From Streptomyces sp. AW19M42 (GTDB taxonomy: Bacteria; Actinomycetota; Actinomycetes; Streptomycetales; Streptomycetaceae): DNA of 33,463 nucleotides. Location: contig CBRG010000289.1 in assembly GCA_000470535.1 (NCBI GenBank), positions 1 through 33,463 of the forward strand. Direction: 5' to 3'. A program made the translations under genes and the position numbers. Positions 1 through 7,617 of the stretch are shown piece by piece. The notes under the pieces are model-generated. The model made no database searches, had not been told where the DNA came from, and saw only the letters and a program-made list of their open reading frames with translations. How positions within the stretch are numbered: the first letter of the stretch is position 1; each line of letters begins with the position of its first letter.

Positions 1-1
1 C

Positions 2-442
2 CCGCCGGTACGCCCGTACCAGGTGGCCGAGGCTGCCGAAAAGCTGGCCGCCGAGCACGATCTCGTCCTGGTCGAGGGCGCGGGCGGGCTGCTCGTACGG
101 TTCGACGACGAAGGGACCACCCTGGCGGACGCGGCGCGGCTGCTCTCCGCGCCGGTCCTGGTGGTGGCGCCGGCCGGACTCGGCACGCTCAACTCCACGG
201 CGCTGACCTCGGAGGCGCTGCACGCCCGTGGGCTCGACTGCCTCGGGGTGGTGGTCGGCAGCATGCCCGCAGAGCCGGACCTGGCGGAACGCTGCAATCT
301 CACGGATCTCCCGGTGGCCGCGGGGGCACCGCTGCTCGGCGTGATCCCGGCGGGTGCGGGGTCGCTGACGCCCGCGGAATTCCGTGCGCGGGCCGGCAGG
401 TGGCTGGCCGCCGAACTGGGCGGGGCCCGTCCGCCGGGCTGA
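2..442 (+). CDS. bioD: Dethiobiotin synthetase, C-terminal part (5' end outside window)
   Basis: ATP-dependent dethiobiotin synthase closes the ureido ring of biotin from 7,8-diaminopelargonate and CO2. The reading frame is open from base 2, so the P-loop N-terminus lies to the left of the window. The visible part starts with a helix followed by LVLVEGAGGLLV, the VEGAGG motif of the family, then VLVVAPAGLGTLNSTALT (the BioD xxGLGTxN segment) and a late LGVIPAG strand. About 147 residues are present, ending with a TGA at 440-442. The rest of the biotin operon would be expected to the left. A cobyric-acid-type amidotransferase-like P-loop protein is the only alternative, but the VEGAGG/GTLN combination with this length fits BioD best. 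Confidence 0.9.
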   Translation, partial: PPVRPYQVAEAAEKLAAEHDLVLVEGAGGLLVRFDDEGTTLADAARLLSAPVLVVAPAGLGTLNSTALTSEALHARGLDCLGVVVGSMPAEPDLAERCNLTDLPVAAGAPLLGVIPAGAGSLTPAEFRARAGRWLAAELGGARPPG

Positions 443-475
443 CGGCCGCGGGCGCGCGGGACGCGCCGCGCGGGA

Positions 476-491
476 CGGACCGCGCGGTCCG
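476..491. repeat. 16-bp perfect palindrome between bioD and the methyltransferase
   Basis: CGGACCGCGCGGTCCG reads the same on both strands. It lies 34 bases after the bioD stop and 76 bases before the next start. It could be part of a terminator or an operator. In DNA this rich in G and C a palindrome of this size can arise by chance, so no function is claimed. Confidence 0.3.
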
Positions 492-566
492 GTGCAGAAT
501 CGGGGTAGGGGGCCGGCTGGGGAGGCCCGTCGTACCGAGGGCGTCCGTCACTGCGAGGAGTCCGTC

Positions 567-1264
567 ATGCGGTTGCGGAGCGCGAGGACGCCCCGGGACG
601 CGGTGCACCATCCCGTCTTCGCCCGCTACTACGCCCGGGTGAGCGTGGCCGCGGAGACGAGCGCGGGCATAGCGCCGGTGCGCGCGGAGCTGCTGTCCGG
701 TCTCTCCGGGCAGGTCATCGAGATCGGGGCGGGCAACGGTCTCAACTTCGCCCACTACCCGCCCGCGGTCCGCGAAGTGGTGGCGATCGAACCGGAGCGC
801 ACACTGCGGCAGCTGGCGGTACGATCCGCGCTCGGGGCCGGAGTTCCGGTGGATGTCATGCCGGGCACGGCGGAGGCGCTGCCGGTGCGGGACGGGGTGT
901 CGACGCCGCCGTCGTCTCGCTGGTGCTGTGCACCGTGCGGGATGTGCGGCGGTCGCTCGCCGAGATCAGGCGGGTCCTGCGACCGGGCGGTGAGCTGCGC
1001 TTCTTCGAACACGTGCGGGCCGACAGCAGGGGCATGGCCGCCACCCAGCGGGTCCTGGACCGGACCGTGTGGCCGCTGCTCACCGGCGGTTGCCACACCT
1101 CGCGCGACGCTCTGGCCGCGATCGAGGCGGCCGGATTCGTGGTGGAGACGCACCGGGACATCCGGATTCCCGGGAGCGGTGTCCGGCTCCCCACCTCGGC
1201 CTGCGTGGTCGGGGTGGCTCGACGGCCCGCGGCGGAGGAACCAGTGCGGTCCACGGACGGCTGA
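567..1264 (+). pseudogene. Class I SAM-dependent methyltransferase, broken by a -1 frameshift
   Basis: The start is ATG 567, preceded by a GCGAGGAG ribosome binding site at 553-560. The first frame gives an N-terminal region, then the SAM-binding glycine loop VIEIGAGNGLNFAHYP and the acidic motif AIEPERTLR, running to about base 899. The second half continues in the +2 frame from about 902: FDAAVVSLVLCTVRD (methyltransferase motif IV), then a RVLRPGGELRFFEH motif, to the TGA at 1264. Adding one base at 900/901 restores an ordinary protein of about 232 residues, so the lesion is a single missing nucleotide. The family (UbiE/MenG-like, Methyltransf_11) methylates varied small molecules and the substrate cannot be told. 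The change could be a real mutation or a sequencing error, since both halves otherwise look intact. Confidence 0.82.
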
Positions 1265-1343
1265 CCGCGCGGGGCACCTACCGGGCCAGGGCGCACGGCT
1301 CCGGGAACCCGGCCCTACGTGCCGTCAGGGGGCGGTCGATTAC

Positions 1344-1715
1344 TCACAGGCTCCACTGGCGCAGTTCGTCGGCGATCGCACGGACGTCCGCCTTGCCCTC
1401 CTTGACCAGCAGCGCCAGATCGCGCACCTGCTCCGGCGAGGTGATGACCTTCAGGCCCGACGCCACCAGATAGGCGTAGGCCACGGCGGAGGCGAACATC
1501 GCGTTGGACCGTTCCAGCGCGGGCACATGCAGCAGCAACTGGAGCAGCGACGCGGCTCTGGAGTGCGGGTCGCTGTAAACGGGGCTACCGAAGATCTCCG
1601 CCTCGTGGCGGGCGACGGCGGCGACGAGCGCACCCCAGTCGGTGACCTGCGGGTCGCCGGGCGTCTTGTGCTCCGCGACCATGAGCAGCCAGGAAAGATG
1701 GATCCGGAGATTCAA
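1344..1715 (-). CDS. Fic/Doc-like toxin of a toxin-antitoxin pair
   Basis: A small all-helical protein of 123 residues that resembles the Streptomyces 'Fic family toxin component' group. Around residues 63-71 it has HVPALERSN, which aligns with the Doc/Fic active-site loop (HxFx[D/E]GN[K/R]R) by its His63, acidic residue and Asn71, but the canonical GNKR portion is missing. The next helix (AMFASAVAYAYLVASG) matches the helix that follows the Fic motif. The start is a TTG whose last two bases overlap the antitoxin stop (TTGA at 1712-1715), with AAAGG a few bases upstream, so it is translationally coupled to the antitoxin. Doc-type enzymes phosphorylate or AMPylate targets such as EF-Tu. With the altered motif, this one may use different chemistry or be inactive. 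Confidence 0.72.
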   Translation of the reverse strand: MNLRIHLSWLLMVAEHKTPGDPQVTDWGALVAAVARHEAEIFGSPVYSDPHSRAASLLQLLLHVPALERSNAMFASAVAYAYLVASGLKVITSPEQVRDLALLVKEGKADVRAIADELRQWSL

Positions 1716-1939
1716 CGGTTGCCTTTGCGCTCCGGGCCGAACTCCTCGGCGAACACCGATTCGTACTGCTTCATGAAGTCGGCGGCTGCTTCGACGAAGG
1801 TGTGTCCGACCTCGCCCGCATCCTGTTTGACGAGCTCCTCTATGTAGCGGTTCACACTCATCCCCCTCTGGAGCGCGCGCTGCCGCGCGGCCTCGGCGGT
1901 GGCCTCGTCCACTCGTACGTTCAACTGAGTCTTGGGCAC
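1712..1939 (-). CDS. Ribbon-helix-helix antitoxin
   Basis: A protein of 75 residues. The N-terminal TQLNVRVDE strand followed by two helices (ATAEAARQRALQ and SVNRYIEELVKQ) is the Arc/CopG ribbon-helix-helix DNA-binding fold. The C-terminal third (EAAADFMKQYESVFAEEF) is the acidic/aromatic tail expected to wrap the toxin. The GTG start at 1939 has no convincing Shine-Dalgarno sequence. Instead a promoter (-35 TTGCCG, -10 TAGCGT, 18-bp spacer) would place the transcript start on the GTG itself, so the mRNA is probably leaderless. It is the first gene of a two-gene operon with the Fic-like toxin, and is likely the autorepressor that binds the palindromes just upstream. Confidence 0.8.
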   Translation of the reverse strand: MPKTQLNVRVDEATAEAARQRALQRGMSVNRYIEELVKQDAGEVGHTFVEAAADFMKQYESVFAEEFGPERKGNR

Positions 1940-1945
1940 CCCATC

Positions 1946-1975
1946 ACGCTAGCGCGGGATCGCTAGCATCGGCAA
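1946..1975 (-). promoter_or_regulatory. Promoter and paired operator of the toxin-antitoxin operon
   Basis: On the minus strand a -35 TTGCCG (1975-1970) and a -10 TAGCGT (1951-1946) are separated by 18 bp. Two copies of the palindromic heptamer CGCTAGC overlap them, at 1947-1953 (extended to the 8-bp palindrome CGCTAGCG through 1954) and 1961-1967, 14 bp apart. Ribbon-helix-helix antitoxins typically bind tandem short palindromes on their own promoter, so these are the expected autoregulatory sites. The start point predicted from the -10 falls on the antitoxin GTG. Confidence 0.6.
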
Positions 1976-2289
1976 GAGGAACCGGCACGAACGCTCGTGG
2001 ACCGACGCCGGACCGTGCCCTGCGCGGAGCATGCCGTATCCCGGTTGCCCGGTGTGTCTGCGCAGGCCGCCGGGCCCGTCCCGGAAGCCTGCGCAGATGC
2101 ACCGGGCGGGGCACAGGCGTAGGCGCTCCGGCGCGCCTACGGTCGGAAGATAACCGACGGATACCCCACCCGATCACCCTCTCGTTCGAACAAGTAGTCA
2201 TAATTCCAGGTCAGGCAGGCGACGCCGGTGCGATCGGCCACGCCCAGGCGTCGAATCGCGTGCCGGCCGCCCAGATCCCGCGACTACTC
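1976..2289. other. Intergenic region ahead of the P450
   Basis: About 310 bases with no convincing gene on either strand. Short frames here are arginine-rich shadows without ribosome binding sites. It presumably contains the P450 promoter, but no clear -10/-35 pair was identified. Confidence 0.5.
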
Positions 2290-3582
2290 ATGGAGCCCAC
2301 GTTGAGTACGACGTTCCGTTCTCGTATCACCGCCAGGTTCGGCCGCAGCTACCTGGCCAGGATTCAGAAGCACGGAATCGGGTCCTCCACGATCAGGCTG
2401 CTGCCCGAGGACCTCCTGATGCTGCTGCGCAGGGACGGTCTGGACCCGGTCCGGCAACTGGCCACGGCGCGGGCCGCCGCACCGGTGTCCAAGGTCTCGC
2501 TGCCGTTCGGCATGGACGCCTGGGTGGTCACCGGATACGAGGAGTCGAAGGCCGTACTCGGCTCCGCCGAGGGATTCAGCACGGACTTCGCCCACCTCGC
2601 CACGAACGCCGGAATAGCCGCCGAGCAGAGTCCCGGCGGACTGGGGTTCAGTGATCCGCCCGTGCACACCCGGCTGCGCCGCATCCTCACCCCTGAGTTC
2701 ACGATGCGCCGGCTCCGCCGGCTGGCTCCGAGGATCGATGCCATCGTCGAGGAGCGCCTGACCGCGATGGAGGCCGCGCGGGGCCCGGTGGACCTGGTGC
2801 ACGAGTTCGCGCTGCCCATCCCCTCGCTCACGATCTGCGAACTGCTCGGAGTGCCGTACGAGGACCGCAACGACTTCCAGCGACTGGCCATGGACCGTTT
2901 CGACCTCTTCGGCGGGACGACCGCACCCTTCGGTGCCATGTCCGCCTCACTGGACTACTTCAGGGGGGTCGTCAGGGCGCAGCGCGCGAAGCCGGGCGAC
3001 GGTCTGCTCGGCATGATCGTGCGGGAGCACGGCGACAGCGTCGACGACGAGGAACTCGCGGGCCTCGCCGACGGCGTACTCACCGGCGGGTTCGAGACGA
3101 CGGCCAGCACGATCGCGCTCGGCTCGCTCGTCCTGCTGCGGAACGAGGACGTGCTCACCCGGCTGCGTACGGACACCACCACGACCGTGCCGTTCGTCGA
3201 GGAGGTGCTGCGCTACCTCTCCGCCGTGCAGATGGCGTTCCCCCGGTTCGCCCGCCAGGACATCGAGATAGCCGGGGTCGTGATTCCGCGCGGGGACATG
3301 GTCCTCTGCTCCCTGAGCGGCGCCAACCGGGACGAGTCCTACGTGAAGGACGACGGCCGCTTCGACCCGGACCGCGCCACTACGTCGGGGCATCTCGCCT
3401 TCGGTCACGGCATCCACCGCTGCATCGGCGCCGAGCTGGCCCGGATGGAGCTGCGGTCGGCCTACCCGGCGCTGGCCCGGCGGTTTCCCGGGATGCGGCT
3501 CGCCGTGCCGCCGCAGGATGTCGCCTTCCGCAAGCTGTCGATCGTCTACGGCATCGAGTCACTGCCGGTCCATCTGCGCTGA
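2290..3582 (+). CDS. Cytochrome P450
   Basis: A haem-thiolate monooxygenase of 430 residues if started at ATG 2290; a GTG at 2260 is in frame but adds residues outside the normal fold. Landmarks are the C-helix region LGFSDPPVHTRLRR, the I-helix GGFETTAST (near residue 265), the ExxR of EEVLRYL (near residue 303), and the haem loop FGHGIHRCIG with the iron-ligating cysteine at about residue 378. The general design is that of soluble class I bacterial P450s (CYP105/107-like). No ferredoxin gene is adjacent, so it would rely on a redox partner encoded elsewhere. The ribosome binding site is weak. The substrate cannot be inferred: neighbours are not biosynthetic and the gene stands alone. Confidence 0.92.
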   Translation: MEPTLSTTFRSRITARFGRSYLARIQKHGIGSSTIRLLPEDLLMLLRRDGLDPVRQLATARAAAPVSKVSLPFGMDAWVVTGYEESKAVLGSAEGFSTDFAHLATNAGIAAEQSPGGLGFSDPPVHTRLRRILTPEFTMRRLRRLAPRIDAIVEERLTAMEAARGPVDLVHEFALPIPSLTICELLGVPYEDRNDFQRLAMDRFDLFGGTTAPFGAMSASLDYFRGVVRAQRAKPGDGLLGMIVREHGDSVDDEELAGLADGVLTGGFETTASTIALGSLVLLRNEDVLTRLRTDTTTTVPFVEEVLRYLSAVQMAFPRFARQDIEIAGVVIPRGDMVLCSLSGANRDESYVKDDGRFDPDRATTSGHLAFGHGIHRCIGAELARMELRSAYPALARRFPGMRLAVPPQDVAFRKLSIVYGIESLPVHLR

Positions 3583-3620
3583 GGCCGGTGCGGCTGCGCC
3601 GAGGCCGGTGCGGCTGCCCG
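3581..3620. repeat. Tandem 20-bp duplication at the P450 stop codon
   Basis: Two consecutive 20-base units (3581-3600 and 3601-3620) share their first 17 bases, GAGGCCGGTGCGGCTGC. The first unit begins inside the P450 stop codon. This looks like a small slippage duplication just after the gene, with no evident function. Confidence 0.75.
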
Positions 3621-3686
3621 CCCGTGGCATGTGGCGGGGCCGGTATTGGCTGGCGGCACGGAGCGGCACTCTGCTTGGCTCACCGG

Positions 3687-4112
3687 ATGAGTGATCTCCA
3701 CGTCCGGTGCGCCGCCCCCGCCGACATCGACCCCGTCCTGCGGTTCTGGCGTACGGCGGCAGAAGGCACGAGCATCTCCGACGACCGCGACGGGGTGGGA
3801 CGGCTCGTCGCGCGGGACCCCGAAGCCCTGCTCCTCGCGGAGCGTGACGGGGTGCTGGTCGGTACCGTCATCGCCGGTTTCGACGGGTGGCGGTGCTCCG
3901 CCTACCGGCTGGCCGTCGCCCCGGACTGCCGCCGGCAGGGCATCGCCACCGCCCTGATGGCCGCGGCGGAGCAGCGGTTCGCGGAGCTGGGCGGGCGCCG
4001 CGTCGATGCCATGGTTCTGGAGGCCAACGAGCGAGCGCACCACACCTGGGACGCGGGCGGCTACCGGCGTGAGGACCACTGGCGGCGCTGGGTGAAGCCG
4101 CTTCGAGGGTGA
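3687..4112 (+). CDS. GNAT family N-acetyltransferase
   Basis: A protein of 141 residues with a single GCN5-related acetyltransferase domain. The N-terminal strand LHVRCAAPADIDPVLRFW opens the fold. The acetyl-CoA-binding motif A is YRLAVAPDCRRQGIATALMAAAEQRF, with the R/QxxGxG/A pyrophosphate loop RRQGIA. The terminal part (EANERAHHTWDAGGYRREDHWRRWVK) matches the family's motif B, where a helix (N-x-x-A-x-x-x-W/Y) and a GY/F element precede the last strand. ATG 3687 begins the domain correctly; the longer frame upstream has no family match. No strong Shine-Dalgarno is visible. The substrate is unknown and could be a small-molecule amine or a protein N-terminus. Confidence 0.85.
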   Translation: MSDLHVRCAAPADIDPVLRFWRTAAEGTSISDDRDGVGRLVARDPEALLLAERDGVLVGTVIAGFDGWRCSAYRLAVAPDCRRQGIATALMAAAEQRFAELGGRRVDAMVLEANERAHHTWDAGGYRREDHWRRWVKPLRG

Positions 4113-4152
4113 GACGGCGCGGGGCAGCCAGCGACTTTGCTGATCCTTTACC

Positions 4153-4278
4153 ATGGGTGTCCCCCTGCCGATCCTTACGAAAGGTGTGAGCGTCCATCCA
4201 TGGGCGAGCCTCCCAGTAGCCGACATCGCCGATACCGAGCGATCCTCCTGTCCCTGCCCGATCATGGGACGGAGGTGA
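4153..4278 (+). CDS. Possible 41-residue leader peptide inside the CNNM leader RNA
   Basis: ATG 4153 opens a frame of 41 codons ending with a TGA (4276-4278) that lies within the downstream gene's GGAGGTGA ribosome binding region. The predicted peptide is proline-rich, with a C-terminal SSCPCPIMGRR. A ribosome translating it would pass through and open the hairpin that hides the ribosome binding site of the first CNNM gene, so translational coupling is plausible. Against it: there is no Shine-Dalgarno sequence before ATG 4153 and third-position G+C is only about 70%, below the neighbours. It may instead be a chance frame across a structured RNA. Confidence 0.3.
   Translation: MGVPLPILTKGVSVHPWASLPVADIADTERSSCPCPIMGRR
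4191..4275 (+). promoter_or_regulatory. Structured 5' leader with a ribosome-binding-site-sequestering hairpin
   Basis: Three hairpins can be drawn directly. The first is CGTCCA/TGGGCG (4191-4196 with 4201-4206, UCCA loop). The second is ATCGC/GCGAT (4225-4229 with 4239-4243). The third pairs CCTCC (4244-4248) plus GTCCC (4250-4254) with GGGAC (4266-4270) plus GGAGG (4271-4275), with one bulged T. GGAGG is the Shine-Dalgarno of the CNNM gene starting at 4283, so the last hairpin would block translation. This is the architecture of a translational riboswitch or of a leader-peptide switch. The sequence does not show the conserved M-box core that I would recognise, so the ligand, if any, is unknown. 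Confidence 0.55.
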
Positions 4279-4282
4279 ACCG

Positions 4283-5620
4283 ATGACCGAAGTACTCCTG
4301 CTGCTCGTGGCGGTACTGCTCTCCCTTGCCTGCGGCGCCTTCGTCGCGGCGGAGTTCTCCCTGACCACCGTCGAACGGGGACAGCTCGAACGGGCCGTCG
4401 AGCAGGGTGAACGTGGCGCTTCGAGCGCCATGAAGGCGGCTCGCAGCCTCACCTTCCAGCTCTCCGGGGCCCAGCTGGGCATCACCGTCACCAATCTGGT
4501 GGTCGGCATGCTCTCCGAATCCTCGATCGCGAAACTGATCCGGGGACCGATCGAAGGCGTCGGGCTGTCCCCCGGCGTGTCGTCGTCCTTGGCGCTCGTG
4601 ATCGGTACAGCCCTGTCCACCGTGTTCCTGATGGTCGTCGGCGAACTCGTGCCGAAGAACTGGGCGATCTCCTCGCCGCTGGCGGTCGCGAAGACCGTGG
4701 CCACCCCGCAGCGGGTCTTCACCGCCCTGTTCCGGCCCTTCATCAGCCACCTCAACAACACGGCCAACCGGATCGTGCGCCGCTTCGGGCTCGAACCAGC
4801 CGAGGAGCTGGCGACGGCCCGCAGCCCTCAGGAGCTGGTGGCCCTGGCCCGGCACTCGGCCAAGGCCGGCGCCCTGGAGGCGGACACCGCCGAGCTCTTC
4901 GTCCGCACCCTGAACCTCGCGGAGCTGACCGCGGAGAACGTGATGACCCCACGGGTCCAGGTCACCGCACTGGAGGTGCGGGCCACCGCCGAGGACGTCG
5001 CCAACGCCACCCGGGCCACCGGCCTGTCCCGGTTCCCCGTGTACCGGGGCAGCCTCGACACCGTCGTCGGCGTCGCCCACATCAAGGACGTGCTGGCGAT
5101 CCCCGCCGAGCAGCGGCCCCGTAAACGGATCGGTGACATGCTGCGCGAGCCTCTGCTCGTACCGGAGACGCTGACCGTGGACCGGTTGCTGGACCGGCTC
5201 TCCGGCAAGCTCGCCATGGCGGTCGTCATCGACGAGTACGGCGGCACGGCCGGTGTGGTGACGCTGGAGGACATCGTCGAGGAGGTCGTCGGCGAGGTGC
5301 GCGACGAGCACGACCCGCACGAGACACCGGATCTCGCGCCCGCCGGTGAGGACGCCGACGGACGCACCCTGTGGTCGGCCGACGGCGCGGCCAGGACCGA
5401 CCAGCTGGAGAGGATCGGACTGCGCGTGCCGGACGGACCGTACGAGACCCTTGCCGGGCTGATCGCCTCGGAAGTGGGCCGGATCCCCGTCGTCGGTGAC
5501 GTGGTCGAGTTCGCCGGCTGGCGGCTCGACGTGGTGGACGCCTCCGGGCGCCGCGCCGCGCGGGCACTGCTGCACGCGCCGCTGCCCGGCTCCGACGATT
5601 CGCCGGAGGACGGCCGATGA
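4283..5620 (+). CDS. CNNM/CorC-type membrane protein (DUF21-CBS-CorC_HlyC)
   Basis: A protein of 445 residues, often annotated 'hemolysin family protein'. Residues 1 to about 200 form the CNNM (DUF21) transmembrane domain, with hydrophobic segments at the N-terminus (EVLLLLVAVLLSLACGAFVAAEFSL), near residue 70 and near residue 115, and the conserved GELVPKN turn. A CBS pair follows from about residue 210 (ENVMTPRVQV, GLSRFPVY, VVIDEYGGTAGVVTLEDIVEEVVGE). The C-terminal CorC_HlyC domain (about 350-430) ends with GDVVEFAGWRLDVVDASGRR. Relatives handle Mg2+ efflux or homeostasis, with the CBS domains sensing adenine nucleotides. It has a strong GGAGG site 7 bases upstream, sequestered in a predicted hairpin. 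Its ATGA overlap with the next gene shows an operon of two paralogues. Confidence 0.92.
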   Translation: MTEVLLLLVAVLLSLACGAFVAAEFSLTTVERGQLERAVEQGERGASSAMKAARSLTFQLSGAQLGITVTNLVVGMLSESSIAKLIRGPIEGVGLSPGVSSSLALVIGTALSTVFLMVVGELVPKNWAISSPLAVAKTVATPQRVFTALFRPFISHLNNTANRIVRRFGLEPAEELATARSPQELVALARHSAKAGALEADTAELFVRTLNLAELTAENVMTPRVQVTALEVRATAEDVANATRATGLSRFPVYRGSLDTVVGVAHIKDVLAIPAEQRPRKRIGDMLREPLLVPETLTVDRLLDRLSGKLAMAVVIDEYGGTAGVVTLEDIVEEVVGEVRDEHDPHETPDLAPAGEDADGRTLWSADGAARTDQLERIGLRVPDGPYETLAGLIASEVGRIPVVGDVVEFAGWRLDVVDASGRRAARALLHAPLPGSDDSPEDGR

Positions 5621-6637
5621 CCGCCGTACAGCTCTTCATCGGTCTGATGACCCTGGTCGTGAACGCCTTCTTCGTCGGCGCGGAGTTCGCGCTCATCTCC
5701 GTACGGCGCAGTCAGATCGAGCCGCAGGCGGAGGACGGGAACCGGCGCGCGCGCAGCGTCATCTGGGGACTCGAACACGTCTCCGCGCTGCTGGCCGCCG
5801 CGCAGCTGGGCATCACGCTCTGCACCCTGGTCCTCGGTATCGTCGCGGAGCCGGCCATCGCGCATCTGCTGGAGCCGGTCTTCGACGCCGTGGGCATGCC
5901 GCACGGGCTGGTCCATCCGGTCTCGTTCGTGATCGCGCTGTCCGTGGCGACGTATCTGCACATGCTGCTGGGCGAGATGGTGCCGAAGAACATCGCGCTC
6001 GCCGAGCCGGTGCGGACCGCGCTGCTGCTGGGTCCGCCGCTGGTGGCGCTGGCCCGGACACTGCGTCCGGTGATCTTCGCGATCAACGCCTTCGCCAACG
6101 CTCTGCTGAAGCTGCTGCGGGTGGAGACGAAGGACGAGGTCTCCGCCACCTTCTCGGACGACGAGCTGGCCCGTCTGGTGAAGGACGCCGGGGATGCCGG
6201 ACTGGTCGACGACCGGGCGGCGGAGCGGCTGCACCACGCGCTGGAGCTGGGCCGCCGGCCCGTGCGCGATGTGGTGCTCCCGGTGGATCGGGTGATGTAC
6301 ACGAGGGTCGGTACGCCCCCCGAGGAGCTGGAGCGGCTCTCGTCCGAGACCGGGTTCTCACGTTTCCCGGTGATGGACAGCGAGCAGCGGATCCTGGGCT
6401 ACCTCCATGTGAAGGACGCCCTCGATGTCACACCCCCGCGACGAGCCGTTCCCGGTGACGGCGATGCGGCCGATCGCCCGGGTGCGGGCGTCCACCCCCC
6501 TGGACGACGTGCTGACCGCGCTGCGGCGCAGCCGTACGCACCTTGCGGCGGTCGTCGACGAGGACGACCGGCTGGCCGGAATGGTGACGATGGAGGACGT
6601 ACTCCGGGAACTCGTGGGACGGCCGCAGGCCCGATGA
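5617..6637 (+). pseudogene. Second CNNM/CorC-type membrane protein, frameshifted in a C-run
   Basis: ATG 5617 overlaps the previous stop (ATGA). The protein begins with a transmembrane segment (LFIGLMTLVVNAFFVGAEFAL), further hydrophobic helices and GEMVPKN, then a CBS domain (VRDVVLPVDRVMYTR, TGFSRFPVMD, ILGYLHVKDALDV). The reading frame is lost at a run of five C's (6433-6437). With four C's it continues as TPRDEPFPVTAMRPIARV, a second CBS half ending VTMEDVLRELVGRPQAR, to the stop at 6637. The repaired protein would be about 339 residues, shorter than its upstream paralogue because it lacks the CorC_HlyC domain, as is usual for the second member of such pairs. One extra base in a homopolymer is a classic sequencing error, so this may be an intact gene in the organism. 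Confidence 0.85.
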
Positions 6638-6640
6638 CCC

Positions 6641-6686
6641 GCCCCGGCCCCGGCTCTGCCCCCTGAGCCGAGGCCGGGCACGGGGC
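6641..6686 (+). terminator. Stem-loop after the CNNM operon
   Basis: GCCCC-ggc-CCCGGC (6641-6654) pairs with GCCGGG-cac-GGGGC (6673-6686), giving an 11-bp interrupted stem with an 18-base loop immediately after the stop at 6637. There is no T-tract, which is common for Streptomyces terminators. Confidence 0.5.
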
Positions 6687-6774
6687 CGGGCTGCCTGGGC
6701 TCGCGCTCGGGAAGGGGCGGGCGCCTCGCGCTCCGGGAAGGGCCGGCGGAGCCCCGCGATATCATCACATCGCC

Positions 6775-7617
6775 ATGGAAATGAATGCCTCCTACACCAG
6801 CCTCGTCGCGATCGGCGACTCGTTCACCGAGGGCATGTCGGACCGGCTGCCCGACGGTTCGTACCGGGGCTGGGCCGATGTCCTCGCCACCCGGCTCGCG
6901 GCCCGGACTCCCGGGTTCCGATACGCCAACCTCGCCGTGCGCGGGAAGCTCATCAGCCAGATCGTCGACGAGCAGGTGGACGTCGCCGTGGACCTGCGGG
7001 CGGACGTCGTGACGTTGGTCGGCGGGCTCAATGACACCCTGCGCCCCAAGTGCGACATGGGCATGGTCCGCGGGCGGCTTGAGGAGGCCGTGGAACGCCT
7101 CGCGCCGTCGTGCAAGAAGCTGGTGCTGATGCGCAGCCCGGGGCGCAACGGACCGGTGATGGAACGGTTCCGGCCGCGGATGGAGGAGTTGTTCTCCCTG
7201 GTCGACGATCTGGCCGCCCGGCATGGTGCGCAGGTCGTCGATCTGTACGGGGCACAGGCGCTGGGCGACCCCCGGATGTGGGACGTCGACCGGCTGCACC
7301 TGACCGCCGAGGGCCATCACAGGGTGGCCGAGGCGGTGTGGCAGACCCTGGGCCTGCCAGCGGAGAACGACTGGCGGACGCCGCTGCCCGCCACCGTCCC
7401 GCCGCACTGGGCCACCCGACGCGTCGATGATGTGCGCTTCGCGCGTGAGCACCTGTTCCCCTGGATAGGACGGCGTCTGACCGGCCGCTCCTCCGGAGAC
7501 GGACGTTCGGGGGCGCAGTTCAGCGCCGAGCAGGGGCTGGCCTTCTGGGTGACTCCTGACGACGCCGCCACCCCGGGCCCGATTGCCACGTGGCGCCGGG
7601 CGGACTCGGACGCATAG
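6775..7617 (+). CDS. SGNH/GDSL hydrolase family protein
   Basis: A protein of 280 residues with all four SGNH blocks. The nucleophile Ser16 is in AIGDSFTEG, and a block II glycine region lies near residues 55-60. Asn86 is in GGLND (block III), and the catalytic Asp172/His175 pair is in DVDRLHLT (block V). The family hydrolyses esters (lipids, acyl or acetyl groups). There is no signal peptide, so the enzyme is probably cytoplasmic, unlike secreted Streptomyces lipases. The C-terminal 70 residues after the fold are Arg/Ser-rich. The start may be ATG 6775 or ATG 6781. A TATCAT -10-like box at 6760-6765 lies just upstream and no Shine-Dalgarno is obvious, so a very short leader is possible. It is a single gene. 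Confidence 0.88.
   Translation: MEMNASYTSLVAIGDSFTEGMSDRLPDGSYRGWADVLATRLAARTPGFRYANLAVRGKLISQIVDEQVDVAVDLRADVVTLVGGLNDTLRPKCDMGMVRGRLEEAVERLAPSCKKLVLMRSPGRNGPVMERFRPRMEELFSLVDDLAARHGAQVVDLYGAQALGDPRMWDVDRLHLTAEGHHRVAEAVWQTLGLPAENDWRTPLPATVPPHWATRRVDDVRFAREHLFPWIGRRLTGRSSGDGRSGAQFSAEQGLAFWVTPDDAATPGPIATWRRADSDA

Noticed and set aside
384..1847. A long frame on the plus strand that would give a 487-residue protein
   Set aside because: Its middle is the true methyltransferase N-half; the rest is out-of-frame arginine/proline-rich sequence running over the toxin-antitoxin genes on the other strand.
4150..4283. Assignment of the CNNM leader to the M-box magnesium riboswitch
   Set aside because: The conserved GGTGAGGCTCCT-type core and surrounding pattern of the M-box are not present, so I do not name a known class.
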